From NCBI RefSeq assembly GCF_907164915.1, contig NC_061862.1, forward strand, positions 137,445,520 through 137,509,519: DNA of 64,000 nt. Reading direction: 5' to 3'. Position 1 is the stretch's first letter. Each line of letters opens with the position of its first letter. The DNA is from Impatiens glandulifera (taxonomy: Eukaryota > Streptophyta > Magnoliopsida > Ericales > Balsaminaceae). Made by a program: the position numbers and the translations under genes. Of the stretch, positions 42,874 to 54,417 are shown one piece after another. Below the pieces are notes generated by a model. It saw only the letters and a list, made by a program, of their open reading frames with translations. It had not been told where the DNA came from and made no database searches.

Positions 42874-43905
42874 ATGTCGACCATATCCAAAGATGCCAGT
42901 GCTACAACCATTCCAACTTTCTCTCGAGAAAACTACATTGTTTGGAAGAAAAGAGTTCGTGCTCATCTTTCTTCTCTTCATGATGACATGTGGAGCGTTG
43001 TCACAGAAGGTCCTATCAAGATTGATAAGGAGAAGGCTAACTGGACCGCTGATGAAAAGAGGCAGAATAACCTCAACAACATGGCTCTTGATGTTCTGTA
43101 CAAATCTCTCGATGACAGTATGTTCAACTACATTATCGAATGCGATACTGCCAAAGAGGTCTGGGATAGACTCACTCAACTGTGTGAGGGCAACGAGCAA
43201 ACCAAGGAAAACAAGATCATGGTTGCCACTCAAAAGTTTGACAACTTCAAGATGCGTCCTGGTGAAACAATGAACGATTTCGACACCAGATTTAGCAGGA
43301 TCGTCTCCTCTCTGTCTATCCTAGGCAAGACCTATAGCAACCGGGAGCTTGCTATCAAGGTCATGCGTTCTCTTCCAAGAGAATGGGACATAAAGACTAT
43401 GGCGGTGAGAGAATCCAAAGATCTTAACAAGATCTCTCTCTTTGATCTCTTTGCTGATCTCAAGGCCTATGAGTTCGAGCTGAACTGTAGGATGGAAGAA
43501 GATCAACTCACGTCCGTTATCATTGCCATGGCGCTGGTGACTGCTGAAGAGCCACCAACCGCTCCGGATGTGAAGATGGCAGCTCAGCAGCTCAGCAGCG
43601 ATGCCATGTCTCTCTTTGTGAAAAAGTTTGACAACTTTATGAAGAAGAGAAACTCTAACTCAAACTCTTCAAATTCTAATGATAATAGAAAATCTAAAGC
43701 TAATGTTACTTGTTTTAACTATTGTATTAAAGGTCATTATGCATCGGAATGCCGGAAGCCAAAGCGTGAAGATGCCAAGGATGATGAAAAAGAGCTGAAG
43801 GCTCTTATGGCTGGTGACGGGAAGAACAGAGGAAGCAGCCGTGGCTCCTATTTTTCATCCAGTGAAAGTGATGAAGAGGAGGTGGCATGCTTCATGGCAA
43901 GATAA
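42874..43905 (+). CDS. Copia-4 Gag
   Basis: 343 codons from ATG 42874. A UBN2-type capsid region (FSRENYIVWKKRVRAHLSS at residues 15-33, KENKIMVATQKFDNFKM near 110), clearly related to Copia-2 Gag. The zinc knuckle is altered: it reads CFNYCIKGHYASEC, giving C-x3-C-x3-H in place of CX2CX4HX4C, as if Cys-Gly had become Tyr-Cys. Metal binding and RNA packaging may be impaired. It ends in an acidic Ser-rich tail and TAA, after which the frame stays open for about 48 codons with linker homology. Confidence 0.88.
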   Translation: MSTISKDASATTIPTFSRENYIVWKKRVRAHLSSLHDDMWSVVTEGPIKIDKEKANWTADEKRQNNLNNMALDVLYKSLDDSMFNYIIECDTAKEVWDRLTQLCEGNEQTKENKIMVATQKFDNFKMRPGETMNDFDTRFSRIVSSLSILGKTYSNRELAIKVMRSLPREWDIKTMAVRESKDLNKISLFDLFADLKAYEFELNCRMEEDQLTSVIIAMALVTAEEPPTAPDVKMAAQQLSSDAMSLFVKKFDNFMKKRNSNSNSSNSNDNRKSKANVTCFNYCIKGHYASECRKPKREDAKDDEKELKALMAGDGKNRGSSRGSYFSSSESDEEEVACFMAR

Positions 43906-44666
43906 GATGAAGAAAGAACTCAGGAGACTAAGGTATTTGACTTCTCTTCCGAAAGGTTTTCAAGGGAACAACTGGTAGCTGCACTAGATGACATGGTCAT
44001 CGAGTACAGAAAGCTAGCAGAATCCCTAAATGAAACTAAATCTTCATCGTAAATAAACCAAATCTGTTTAAAGGTGAAGAGTCAAATGATTTTGAAAAGA
44101 AGATTGAAGAGATCTCATCTGAGAATGAGATGCTAAAAGAACAGATTCAACCCCTTTCATCTGAAAACAAAAGACTAAACTATGTTGTCTGTGCATGGAC
44201 AAGGTCTGGAGATGCTGTCAAATATCAGATCAGCATGTTGAAACCGGCTGGATCTAGATCTGGATTGGGATTTGATAGCAATGACCCTAACCTGTCATGC
44301 AAAAAGTCAAAATCATATGACAAACTTAAGCCAATAAGTTTTGTCAAAGGAAGTGTGACTGATATTGAATCTAATCACATTCATGAAGAAGTGGCTTTCA
44401 AAAATGAAATAGTCTATGTTCTGCCTACTGTTAGCTGGCTTAAGAATAAGCTAGAAGTAGCTAACAGGACTGGCAATCTAAAACCTGACTCTAAGTCAAG
44501 GAGTTTTAAAAGAAAGCCTTCTTCAAAAATTAAAGGATCAGTGGCTAGCAAGAAGTCATCTGCTAAGTCAAAATCTTATGCATTAATCACAACACAAAAT
44601 GGGAAGTCCATCAGAATAACTCAAATATGGATTCCTAAGGGACTAATTGATCGAGGACCCAATTAA
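43906..44666 (+). pseudogene. Copia-4 gag-pol linker, frameshifted
   Basis: The first part (KVFDFSSERFSREQLVAALD) follows Gag in frame to TAA near 44050. The second part (44130-44666) is in another frame, Ser/Lys-rich, and ends IRITQIWIPKGLIDRGPN. The same ending with a stop is found in Copia-2 and in Copia-5 (IRITRIWISKGLNDRGPT). Confidence 0.75.
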
Positions 44667-45636
44667 GTATGTGTACCAAAATGTGTAAATAGTTTCTTTT
44701 GTAGGTGATGTAGGAGGATTGCATGAAAGAAGCTAGAAGAGTACTTCTCTGAGTATACAACTTGGAAGATCAACAATGGCATTTGCCATTTTAGTAGAAT
44801 AAATGTTTTCATTTGTTAAAAATATTTTTGGTCTTTGGACCACAAAAATTATTTGTTACATTCCTATGTTCATATACATACTGAGAGGGAAAATCACTTT
44901 GGAAGTAAAGATACTCTTCAAACGAATATCCTTAATATGTCTGGTCTCTAAAAGAAACAGTGTGTACTTAGACGTATTTTTGCTCAAAATCCATTCATCT
45001 AAGTCTATATGTTGAGGTGTTATACCTACGCAATTAGACGGACACGTCTAATAGACGATTAGACGTTTTTACGTCACGAGAAAGAGGTTGCTCACGTTTA
45101 ATTAACACACGTCTAACACGTGGTGTTTATGCGGAATTAGACGTACACGTTTAATAGACTCTAGACGGATTTTTATAACACGGAATTAGACGTATTCGTC
45201 TAATAGATTCATCCGTCTAATAGACTTTTTGTTATATAGATTTGTAGAGTAAGAAAAACGTCTAACTACGTGCCGATTAGACTGATCAAGGACAGCTGTC
45301 CCACGATTAAGATTTATTTACTTTTCCCGCTCAAAATATCAAACAATCATCTCTTACTAACATGAAGACACATGTCTTTCATGTTTAGAGAAAATGACTG
45401 ATATACCCTCATTTTTAATGATGACTTCTTAAAAAAGGACGTCTAACATTTATTAATGGGCCATACCCTTAAGAAGAGACGGTTTTTCTGTATCTCCATC
45501 TTATGTCTATTTAAGGACATCAGTGCATGAATTTGAAAGCTTTCAATCCTTCAAAATTATTAAGAACCCTAGTTCTCTCTGCATTTCTCTCACTAAATTT
45601 CTCTAAAATCCTGTGTCGATTCACATTCTTTCGAAA
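44667..45636. other. Copia-4 spacer replacing pol, with TTAGAC palindromes
   Basis: No pol motif on either strand. At about 45029-45290 it contains ATTAGACGGACACGTCTAAT, AATTAGACGTACACG and ATTAGACGTATTCGTCTAAT, the same dyads as in the LTR array, with looser copies to 45440. Confidence 0.85.
45508..45515 (+). promoter_or_regulatory. Possible TATA box of Copia-4 accessory gene C
   Basis: TATTTAAG about 125 bp before the ATG at 45637, followed by a CT-rich leader (CTCTCTGCATTTCTCTC). A weaker match than in Copia-2 and Copia-6. Confidence 0.5.
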
Positions 45637-48600
45637 ATGGTGAAGAAAATTACTCTCGGTCACTATACTTTGCAGGTGGATTTTCCATCGGTGTACACGT
45701 TCGATCAACCGGAGGTGGTGAAGATGTTCCAAACCCTAGAATATTCTGGGTTAAGGAAGTATCTAGGCGGACCGTTCATATTCTACGAAAAAAAAGTTCA
45801 CGAGTTCTTCAAAAATGCAACTATGGTGGATGATTCCATAGTAGCAACCGTTAACAGAATGGAGTTTTCTTTCGATGAAGCAGTTTATGCGGAGTTCTTT
45901 GAACATCCTACGGAGGGTCACTTATTTGACTTGATCTTCTCTTCAGAAATCATGGAGGAGATGAAGACAACTTTTTCTGCCGACGGTTCGATGATCCATG
46001 TGAATGGACTCAAGAAGGCATTCAAACCTCATTTCATTCTACCGAACGACGTGGTGGCAAAGGCGCTACAAGGGAAATCTGGCTCTTTCCATCTCTATAG
46101 TCAATACCGTTTTGACTAAATGTGTGTTATCTCAAAGGGAATCCAGGTAAACTAGGCTCATACCCTTTTCCAAAACTTGTGCTTTTCTATTTGTTAGACG
46201 AACAAGGAAAGCATAACATATGCGGCTCAATTAAGTCATTTGTTGAAGCATTTGGGGGTTCCTGTTGGTGAACCGGTGTAGATCAACTCTTCAAGAGTAT
46301 TTACTGCTCTTACAGTGGCTAACACACTTATGAGGATGAAGAACAACCTTGTATCTGCATCTGGTGCTTCGAGTTACCAAACCGGTGGAAAACCTTCTAC
46401 CTGATCCAAGCCTTTTACTTCTGTTCTTTCAACAGGGGTAAAGAGAACGAAAACGGTGAATGAATCGGAGGCTAGTTCCTCCAGTCTGAAGACTCCAAAC
46501 AAGAAGGACTCTAAATCTGTCGATTCAAGATTGAAACAAGGTCCAGGCGTACTTGATGCAACTCCAATGTCCTCATTATCCTCTCCCTCAACCTTTTTGA
46601 GGAAACCTTCGAGGTCCTGTGCCTCAAAGGAGAAGAAGACAAAGGCACCCCGCACGTCTAAATCTGTAAAGGTAAAGTCTTCCAAATCTTTGGCCGCTGT
46701 GCCTAAATTTGATGTTCCCGTAGTGGAACAAGTTGAATCTGTATTTTCTCCTTTGAGAGAATCTGCTGAAGGGCCTACTGTTGAGTCAGCCGGTCCAAAT
46801 GATAAAATTGTTGACAGGATTGAGTCTCATGTCGTTCAAACTGATCTTGTAGCCGCCGGTGCTACAGAGTCATCTCAACCAGAACAAGGTTCTGTTCTTA
46901 TCCTTGTGGCTGGTGAACCCATCATTCCAGTTCCTAAAGATTCATTGGTAGCTGGGAAAGTTGTTCGTATGGAGCTTCCTACTGAGCTCTGTAAGAAACC
47001 ACAATCTGCGTTTGAACTGATGCGTTCCAGAAGACAGACAGGTGGAATCGTGATCGGTGAACCAAGACCTGCTCCAAAACCCGTAGAGGTTATTGGAAAA
47101 GGTAAAGATATTGCAATTCAAGCTCTTGAAAAGGTATCGGAGGCAACAGGAATTGGTGACCTCATTTTAGAGCAAGTTAAAGTTCTTACAACTGAGAAAC
47201 TAGAGATTTATGAATCTTGGTCCATGGAGAGACTGTCTTCCAAGTACAACGATTCTTTGTCAAACTCTGCTATAACTAAAGAATGGAAGAAGAGGGTGGC
47301 AAACGAAAAGAAAGTTCTGAAATGGGCAAGAACTTCAGAGGTTGCTGAGGCTCTGAAGAGAAAAGATTTAGTGGAAGCTTGTCTGTATGGAAAAGCTCTC
47401 TTTCCAATCTTCGAAGCCAAGAAAGCTAATTTCAATCCTGCTGAGAAAGGATCTGAATTGGAAATGAAGGTTTTGAAGAAGCTAAACGATATCTTGGACA
47501 GTTATGTCTCTATAGCTTCTCGATACATTCATGGCGCCGATTGCTCTGGCGCAGAACCTCTCAATGATGATGAAGCTATGGACATTCCAAATGCTGATGA
47601 GCTAGATGCTGCTCTCTTGATCGAATTCGGGAATCTTTTTGTCAAAGAGAGACGCATTCTAGATCAACCTATTCAAGAGTTTCCGAACAAAAAAGAAGAA
47701 GAAGTAATTGTCCAAGAGCCTGAACAAGCCCCTGAGACAAACATAGAAGAAGTTCTTTTGGAAGAAGTGATTGAGGAGGCTATTCAAGCTCCTATTGAAG
47801 AAGATGTTGCGATAACCCCTGTTGTGATAACAGAGGGAGTTCAAGAGAAAGTGGCAGAGGTTACTCAGCCAGAAACTGTCAGATCTGAGGGGGAACCCTC
47901 CAAAGAGAAGAATGTTGAACAAGAAAGTTCCTCATCTGAGGAGGAATAGGATCAACAAGCAACTTTTGTCAAGCCCCGTCTATTTCCCGACACCATTGTG
48001 GGAAATGTTCATGAAAACATCAACATTCCTACTCACTACTCTGGAAATCTATTTGAGAGATTTCAGAGAGTTGAAGAAGAAATTAAAGAAGAAGAGCGAG
48101 ATGAAGCTGCTAGGAAAGCCAAAATGAACCAACCAGAGCAATCCTTACAGATTCACACAAACTTTGAGCCAATTTAGAGTATGGCAGCAGAGTCTGAAGA
48201 GATCTCATCCCATGAAGGAACATCTGTTGGTGGCAACAAGATGTTAAAATCTATGTCTTCGGTGCTCTCATCTCTTCAGAAGAGCATGATGAAGTCCTTG
48301 AATAATCAGGAAGAAGAAAGAAAGGACTTTGCTGAAATTATCAGAGTTCTCAAAGAGTTGGACAATACCTTGAAGAAGAACACGTATGAGACTCATGTCT
48401 CAAATATAAACTACTCAAAGTTTGAAAAGCAACTTATCAATCGTCAAACTGAATTACTGGACATTGAAAGGCAAATCAATGATGAACGCCACAAGGAAAC
48501 CTTGGAAGAATTCAGTCTAGTGAAGAATCAGATGGTGGAAATTCAGGGTTGCTTGAGTAGAAGTGATAATGAACGACAAGAGTTTGCTGACTACATTGCA

Positions 48601-48978
48601 AGGAAGTTTCAAGCAAAGGAGAATGCAATGGCCAATGCTGAAGGTGCTCAACCTCGACCCGCTCAAGGCGAGTCAAGTAGAAGAAATGATGGTGTGTCAA
48701 CCGGCACTAGATCCAGGTGAGCCCCAAGCACAGATGTCAATCCTAGGCCAACCAAGAGAGGTGGAGGTCGAAGCGGTGGTGAGCGTGGAGGTCGAAGTGG
48801 TGGTGGTCGGAGTAGGCTATCCAATGCTGATCAAGGTGGACGTGCTAGTGGTAGTGAACGCGGTGGAAGATCAAGTACAGGCAGTCGTGGTGGTCGCGGC
48901 TATCCTCCTTATCTAAACATGCTTCCCGGTCAAGAAATGAGTCCAACCGATCCTCGAGTTAAAAGGGAAGAACAATGA
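45637..48978 (+). pseudogene. Copia-4 accessory gene C (coiled coil and RGG tail), nonsense-damaged
   Basis: ATG 45637 (MVKKITLGHYTLQVDF) to TGA 48976 are in the same frame, about 1113 codons. In-frame stops lie at 46117 (TAA), further points up to about 46300, 47947 (TAG), 48178 (TAG) and 48718 (TGA); 46456-47949 alone gives 497 open codons. Order: the accessory domain (GLRKYLGGPFIFY, VHEFFKNATMVDD, EFFEHPTEGHLFDL), a Lys/Ser-rich linker (KEKKTKAPR), an acidic region, and a helical and coiled-coil part (48240-48560). The C-terminal tail is GGR/RGG-rich (about 48750-48900), as in RNA-binding proteins; the intact Copia-6 protein lacks this tail. It is retained although pol is gone. Confidence 0.8.
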
Positions 48979-49130
48979 TCTCTTTTCTTATACTTTTATC
49001 GAACAATGTTTCTTTGATGGTTTTTCGAATATTGGTTTTGGATGTATGATGTAAGTGCACAAGGGTTTTGTTTATTTATATGATATGAATGCATATTTTG
49101 GTATATGTATGCAGGTTTCCAATTTCTTCA

Positions 49131-49146
49131 TCAAAAAGGGGGAAAT
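49131..49146 (+). other. Copia-4 polypurine tract
   Basis: CAAAAAGGGGGAAAT abuts the TG of the 3' LTR. This is the long purine tract typical of Sirevirus-like elements. Confidence 0.9.
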
Positions 49147-49604
49147 TGTTGGGTCAAATTATTTTGACTAAGTGTTGAAATAATTTAACCACTGAGATTT
49201 TGATGATGAAATGACTTATGAGTTTTGATGCAGGTGTATTGAAACAATATTTCATAAGACTTGGCTCTAATGAGGGTCATTAGACCGATTTTAGCATTCA
49301 ATGCATAGAATTAGACGTACAGTCTAACTCATCGAAGTTAGACGTGTAGTCTAATTAATGCATAGAATTAGACGTACAGTCTAACTCATCGGAGTTAGAC
49401 GTGTAGTCTAATAGACGTGTAATTAGACGGATGGTCTAATAGATACACGGAATTAGACGTAAGTCTAATACATAGAATTAGACGTACAGTCTAACTCATC
49501 GGAATTAGACGTGTAGTCTAATGAATGCATAGAATTAGACGTACAGTCTAACTCATCGGAGTTAGACGTCTAGTCTAATAGACGTGTAATTAGATGGATG
49601 GTCT
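49147..49604 (+). repeat. Copia-4 3' LTR, truncated in the palindrome array
   Basis: Nearly identical to the first ~450 bp of the 5' LTR, then cut at GGATGGTCTAA and joined to a copy of the 5' flank. The remaining ~1.9 kb, including the R/U5 part, is missing. Confidence 0.92.
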
Positions 49605-49711
49605 AAATAACCATTTTTATAATTGTTACATTCTCATTTTTTTAATATGTTATTTCAGAGTTTTATAAGGCAAAAGGCCAATATAACAACTCAAATATCA
49701 ATGGTGGAAAT
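49605..49711. repeat. Copy of the Copia-4 5' flank at its 3' end
   Basis: Matches 40367-40473 with one visible substitution (AAAAGG for AAAAAG). After GGTGGAAAT the sequence continues GATCACCC, which is probably the original right flank. Confidence 0.92.
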
Positions 49712-50384
49712 GATCACCCTCATAATCATAATTTTCATCATAAGAGAACAAAGTATGTAATAATAATTTAATAAAAAAAACATAATTATAACATATATGA
49801 TAATAGTAGATCAATTATAACAATACCTAAAGAGTGATATTGAAGAGTGATATTGATAGTATCACGATCATTTATACATGATCGTTTTCAACCTCACCTG
49901 TGAGTGATCTTCGTGGAAAGTTTGTGAACACCCGCGATAAATCTATTTATAGATGGTACCATGATCATACATGATCACACAATGCATCACTTGTTAGTAA
50001 GACCCCATAAAGCAAGCTTGTTAGCTTCCTCACCAAGACTCATATGTTGATGGTCTCATGATCATATGTTTATGATCACCATGAGTGTTACTTGTTAGTA
50101 ACCCACATGAAAGTTACTAAAACTTTCATGTTCCCTTACATATCTCATGACTAAATTATGAATGATCTATTGATATTCATGCTAGATAAGAATTGATGTT
50201 TCAATACCTATGATTATCATTATCCCATGGATTTTTTGGGTACTTTGTTAAGTTATATAAAACAGGATTTCCCAAAATTTATCCTAATTACGACAATCAA
50301 CAAAGAAAGAAAGAAAGATACCTACAACAACGCTTGGACGCACATCGACGAACTACTATACACAACATCACCAGGTCACTCCAA
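49712..50384. other. Intergenic DNA with ATGATCA motifs, no gene
   Basis: Several CATGATCAT / TGATCAC repeats at about 49870-50080. Could be part of an unidentified LTR, but no partner or TG..CA limits were found. Confidence 0.4.
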
Positions 50385-53171
50385 AATACACAATTTTGAG
50401 TCCCCTTTAGATATTTCAAAATACACTTAGCAGCAGTAAGATGAAAAAGTTTAGGATTAGCCTGGAATCTTCCACAGACACCGACAACAAACTGAATGTC
50501 GGGTCGGCTAGTAGTAAGGTAGAGTAGGGAGCCGACGAGTCCTCTATAGGCAGTGATGTCAACGCTTTGTCCACCTTCATCTTTGTCTAACTTGCTAGAG
50601 AAACTCATTGGAGTGGTTGCAGCCAAGAAACTCTCCATTCCAAACTTCTTTAGCAATTCTTTGGTATATTTGGCCTAGTTGATGAGGATCCTTGTTTCAA
50701 GTTGACGAACTTGAAGACCAAGGAAGAAAGTTAATTCTCCCACATGCTCATCTCAAATCTGTCCTACATCAGCTTGGCAATTTTCTCACACAATTTGGGG
50801 TTAGTTGATCCAAATATGATATCATCAACATATACTTGAACAAGCAGAATATGAGAATCTTTAACAAATCTAAATAGTGTTTTGTTTACTAACCCAATAA
50901 CGAAATCATGATCAAACAGAAACTTAGTCAAAGTGTCATACCAAGCTCTTGGAACTTGTTTCAAAACGTATAAAGCTTTGTCAAGTTTAAAAACATGATT
51001 TTGTAAAGTATGATCTAGAAAACTTAGAGGTTGTTCAACATAAACATCTTCATTTAGTTTACCATTTAAAAATGCACTTTTCACATCCATTTAAAAAACT
51101 TTGAAATTTTTAAAAGACGCATAAGTTAGGAAGATTCGGATTGCCTCAAGTCTGGCCACAGGTGCAAATGACTCATCAAAGTCAATGCCTTCATCCTGTC
51201 TATACCCTTGAGCAACCAATCGGGTTTTGTTTCTTACAACTAAGCCATCTTCACTAAGCTTGTTTCGAAAAACCCATCTAGTTCCAATAACTAGTTGATC
51301 AGTTGGCCTTGGAGTTAGATGTCACACTTTATTTCTCATAAATTGGTTTAACTCCTCTTGCATGGCATTGATCCAATTTGGATCAAGCACAGCTTCACCA
51401 ATTTTCTTGGGCTCAATTTGAGAGATAAAGGCAGAGTTAGCCATCTCATCAATCAATTGACGTCTTGTCCTACGAGGAGAATTAGGATTACCAATAATCA
51501 ATTCTGGTGGATGATTTTTGTTCCATCTGAAGTTTGTTCCTAAAGGATTAGATGTCTGAACACATGGGTCTGTGACGTCCGAACTTTCAACAACCTGTTG
51601 AACTGGAGTTTGGACGTCTAGTTGATTCTCAACCGGATCAGCCACTTGATCAAACCAATAATCCCTTTGAACAGGAGTTTCATCCTCACTATTAGATTCA
51701 AAACTTGTTGCTTCTAATCTGTTAGCAAGGTCGATGGGATCAATAGGATTGTTTTCAACAGATTCATCACAAACAACATGGAAGGATTCCTCAACAGTTT
51801 GTGTACGATTGTTGTACACTATGAAAGATTTACTAACTGATGAATAACCTCTTTAGCATCAAAAGCGGTCAAATATTCTTTCCCATTGTTATGAATAAAA
51901 CACTTACATCTGAATACTTTAAAGTAATACACTGTAGGGATTCTCCCATAAAACAGTTCATATGGTATTTTATCAAAACGTTTGTTAATTATTGACCGAT
52001 TTTGTGTGTAGCAAGTTGTGTTTATGGCTTCTGCCCAGAACTTCTGAGGAACATCTGAGTCAGCAAGCATCGATCTCGCTGCTTCCTTCAGTGTCTTGAC
52101 TCTTCTCTCAGCAATACCATTTTGCTGTGGAATTCTGGCACTAGAAAACTTGTGTCTAATACCAGATTCGGTTCCCCAATCACTTCTTATCAGAATAATG
52201 CTTAAAGATTTTTTATTTTGAATTCTACTAAGGAGTTTAATCAAACTCTCAACAGTCTGATCCTTAGAAGGCAAAAATACAACCCATGTAAAACGTGAAA
52301 AATCATCAATAATGACTAGAGTAAATCTCATTCCTCCCAAGCTCTTTACAGGAATTGGACCTAATAGATTCATATGTAAAAGTTCCAAGCACAGGTTGGA
52401 TTGAGATTTGCCTTTACTTTTGAACGATGATTTTCTCTGCTTGCCTAACTGGAAAGCAGGACAAACCTTGTCCTTTATAAACTTCAAGTTTGGTAAGTCA
52501 AGAACCAAGTTATGCGAACAAATGTTATTAATGGTTTTGAAATTAAGATGGTTCAATCTCTTATGCTAGAGCCAGTTTTGATCAGATTTAGTAATCATGC
52601 ATATGGAATTAGTTATTTCAAATTTCCAGTTCATTTTGTAAGAATTTCCTACCTTACTTTCAGTTAACAAAACATTACCCTATTGATCCTTAACTATGAA
52701 TGCATGAGTTTGAAAATCAACAGAAAGTCCATTATCACATAATTGACTAATACTAATCAGTATTATAACACAAGTTTTCAACAAGTAGCACGTTGTTGAT
52801 GGTTAGATTACCATGTATAATCTTACCCTTACCCATGGTCTTACCCTTGCGGTTATCTCCGAAAGTGATCTTAGGACCTGAGCATTATGTTATATCAGTT
52901 AGAAATCGTCTTTCTCCTGTCATGTGTCTAGAGCATCCACTGTCTAGATACCAAATTGAATTCTCCAAGCAGTCAACCTACACAAAAACATATTTACAAA
53001 CTTCTTGGTACCCACATTCACGTGGGTCCTCGATCATTCAGTCCCTTAGAAATCCATATTCGAGTTATTCTTATGAACTTCCCTTTTTGTGTAATGATAA
53101 GTGCGTATGATTTTGACTTAGCAGACGTCTTCCTGCTAGTCACTAATCCCTTAACTTTAGAGGATGGTTTT
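50385..53171 (-). mobile_element. Copia-5: truncated pol-bearing relative of Copia-4
   Basis: Minus-strand fragment. The high-coordinate end (53171-53020) holds the end of the gag-pol linker, nearly the same protein as in Copia-4 (SAKSKSYALI, ISKGLNDRGPT then TGA). Protease pieces, integrase (52556-51819), the post-integrase region (51819-51322), RT (51090-50764) and RNase H (50656-50385, ending KYLKGTQ) follow. The Copia-6 LTR interrupts it at 53172, and it breaks off at about 50385. Lesions include HMNLLGP for HMDLFGP (catalytic D lost), SDWGTE, a deletion after it, and frameshifts near 50660-50760 and 51090-51320. Confidence 0.88.
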
Positions 53172-53508
53172 TGTTAGGATCGGGGACGCCCTTGGAGGAC
53201 CGGGGTGTAATTTTCCGGTTTTTAAGTAAGGGAGGCCGCTTACAACAACACACACAACTTGGTGATAGTCCGGTTAAAGACTAAAACCGTTCTCAGCACT
53301 GCACAACCTGTCACAGACTCTTGAACCGGTGTTCAAGGGCGGAAGTGTCTATTTCAGGTTGAAGTAACGTTTGCGACTCTTAGATGATGTTTAAGGAGGA
53401 AGATGTTTAATGAGAGTGATTGACCGGTTTTGGAAGTATGGTTTTGCGGTTTTAAGGAAAGATAGCGGGAAATGAAAACGAAATGAAAGAACACAAGACA
53501 CGAAATTT

Positions 53509-53553
53509 GTTTATGGATGTTCAGAGCAAACCCTCCTACGTCACCCCTTCTTC
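53509..53553 (-). promoter_or_regulatory. Conserved LTR block with TGACGTAGGAG (Copia-6)
   Basis: Minus strand reads AGAAGAAGGGGTGACGTAGG, then CTGAACATCCATAAAC, in the same order as in Copia-2 and Copia-4. Confidence 0.8.
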
Positions 53554-53828
53554 TCAGGTTATGAGAAGGATCTCCACTAACTCTTTAGAGTTACAATTAC
53601 ACTTCCGGTCGAGCCCAACTTCGCTACTCGCCGGTTACACCAAACTCACACTTTGATGTAATACGACACAACACACTAATAACACACAAGGGTTTCCGGT
53701 TTTAGGCAAACCGACTTTAGAATGTAAAACTTTATCTCTCTAGAATTTAATGCTTTGATACTTTGTTTTTCGTAATCTGTCACTTGTAGAACTTGCAGAA
53801 CTGGCATTTAATGAAGACGATCGATCTT

Positions 53829-53836
53829 CCTTTTAT
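53829..53836 (-). promoter_or_regulatory. Copia-6 LTR TATA box
   Basis: Minus strand TATAAAAG, about 280 bp upstream of the TGACGTAGG block, similar to the spacing in Copia-2. Confidence 0.7.
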
Positions 53837-54417
53837 AGCTGAAAGTAGCTAACGGCTACTTTCTTCTCTCTCTTGCGGATTGGTTGATCATTAGCACGCC
53901 TATCTGCAGGAAGATTTCTTGCACGCTTCAACTTCCTCAACACCTGGCGTTCATGCAGGTGACTCTGAGCGGATGATGACATAACCGGTTTTCAGATTGA
54001 TACACGTGTTGAGCATCCGCTTCCGGTCGTTAGCATCGGATCACCAAGGCATCATTGCTTTCCTCCCATGCTTCTGATCGGATCCGATCTTCTTTTATCT
54101 TTTCGAGACACGTTTCCTCCGTCATAGTACGTCACTCTTGAGATTTGAATCTTCCGACTTTTGATCTGTACTTTCCGGTTTCTGTGTCTTTGTGCATTAT
54201 GATCCGGTTGAGGTGTATTCTTCTGTTCTTTGCTAACCGGTTGCTTGAGAAGGTGAAGCCGGTTCCTGTGATCATTTGTCTTGATCACTTGAAGCCGGTT
54301 TCTTTGATATGATAGCAGCTGGTTATTGATGCACGATTTCCGGTTCCGGTTTGTTCAGTACCTGCACATGAAGTTTAATTTCTGTTTAGTTTGTCTGGCC
54401 GGTTCCAAAATTAATCT

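Larger units (their letters stand above)
40474..49604 (+). mobile_element. Copia-4: pol-less (TR-GAG-type) Sirevirus-like element with accessory gene C
   Basis: A 2.36-kb 5' LTR, perfect primer site, gag, linker ORF, about 1 kb of non-coding spacer where pol should be, a long accessory gene C, a purine tract AAAAAGGGGGAAAT and a 3' LTR cut after 458 bp. No protease, integrase, RT or RNase H motif occurs between 44667 and 45636. Terminal-repeat elements that keep only gag are known as TR-GAGs. This one also keeps an accessory gene. It would depend on a pol-bearing relative such as Copia-5. Confidence 0.88.

Noticed and set aside
49860..50090. ATGATCA repeats as a regulatory array or LTR
   Set aside because: Only a few irregular copies, with no partner sequence or TG..CA limits in the window.
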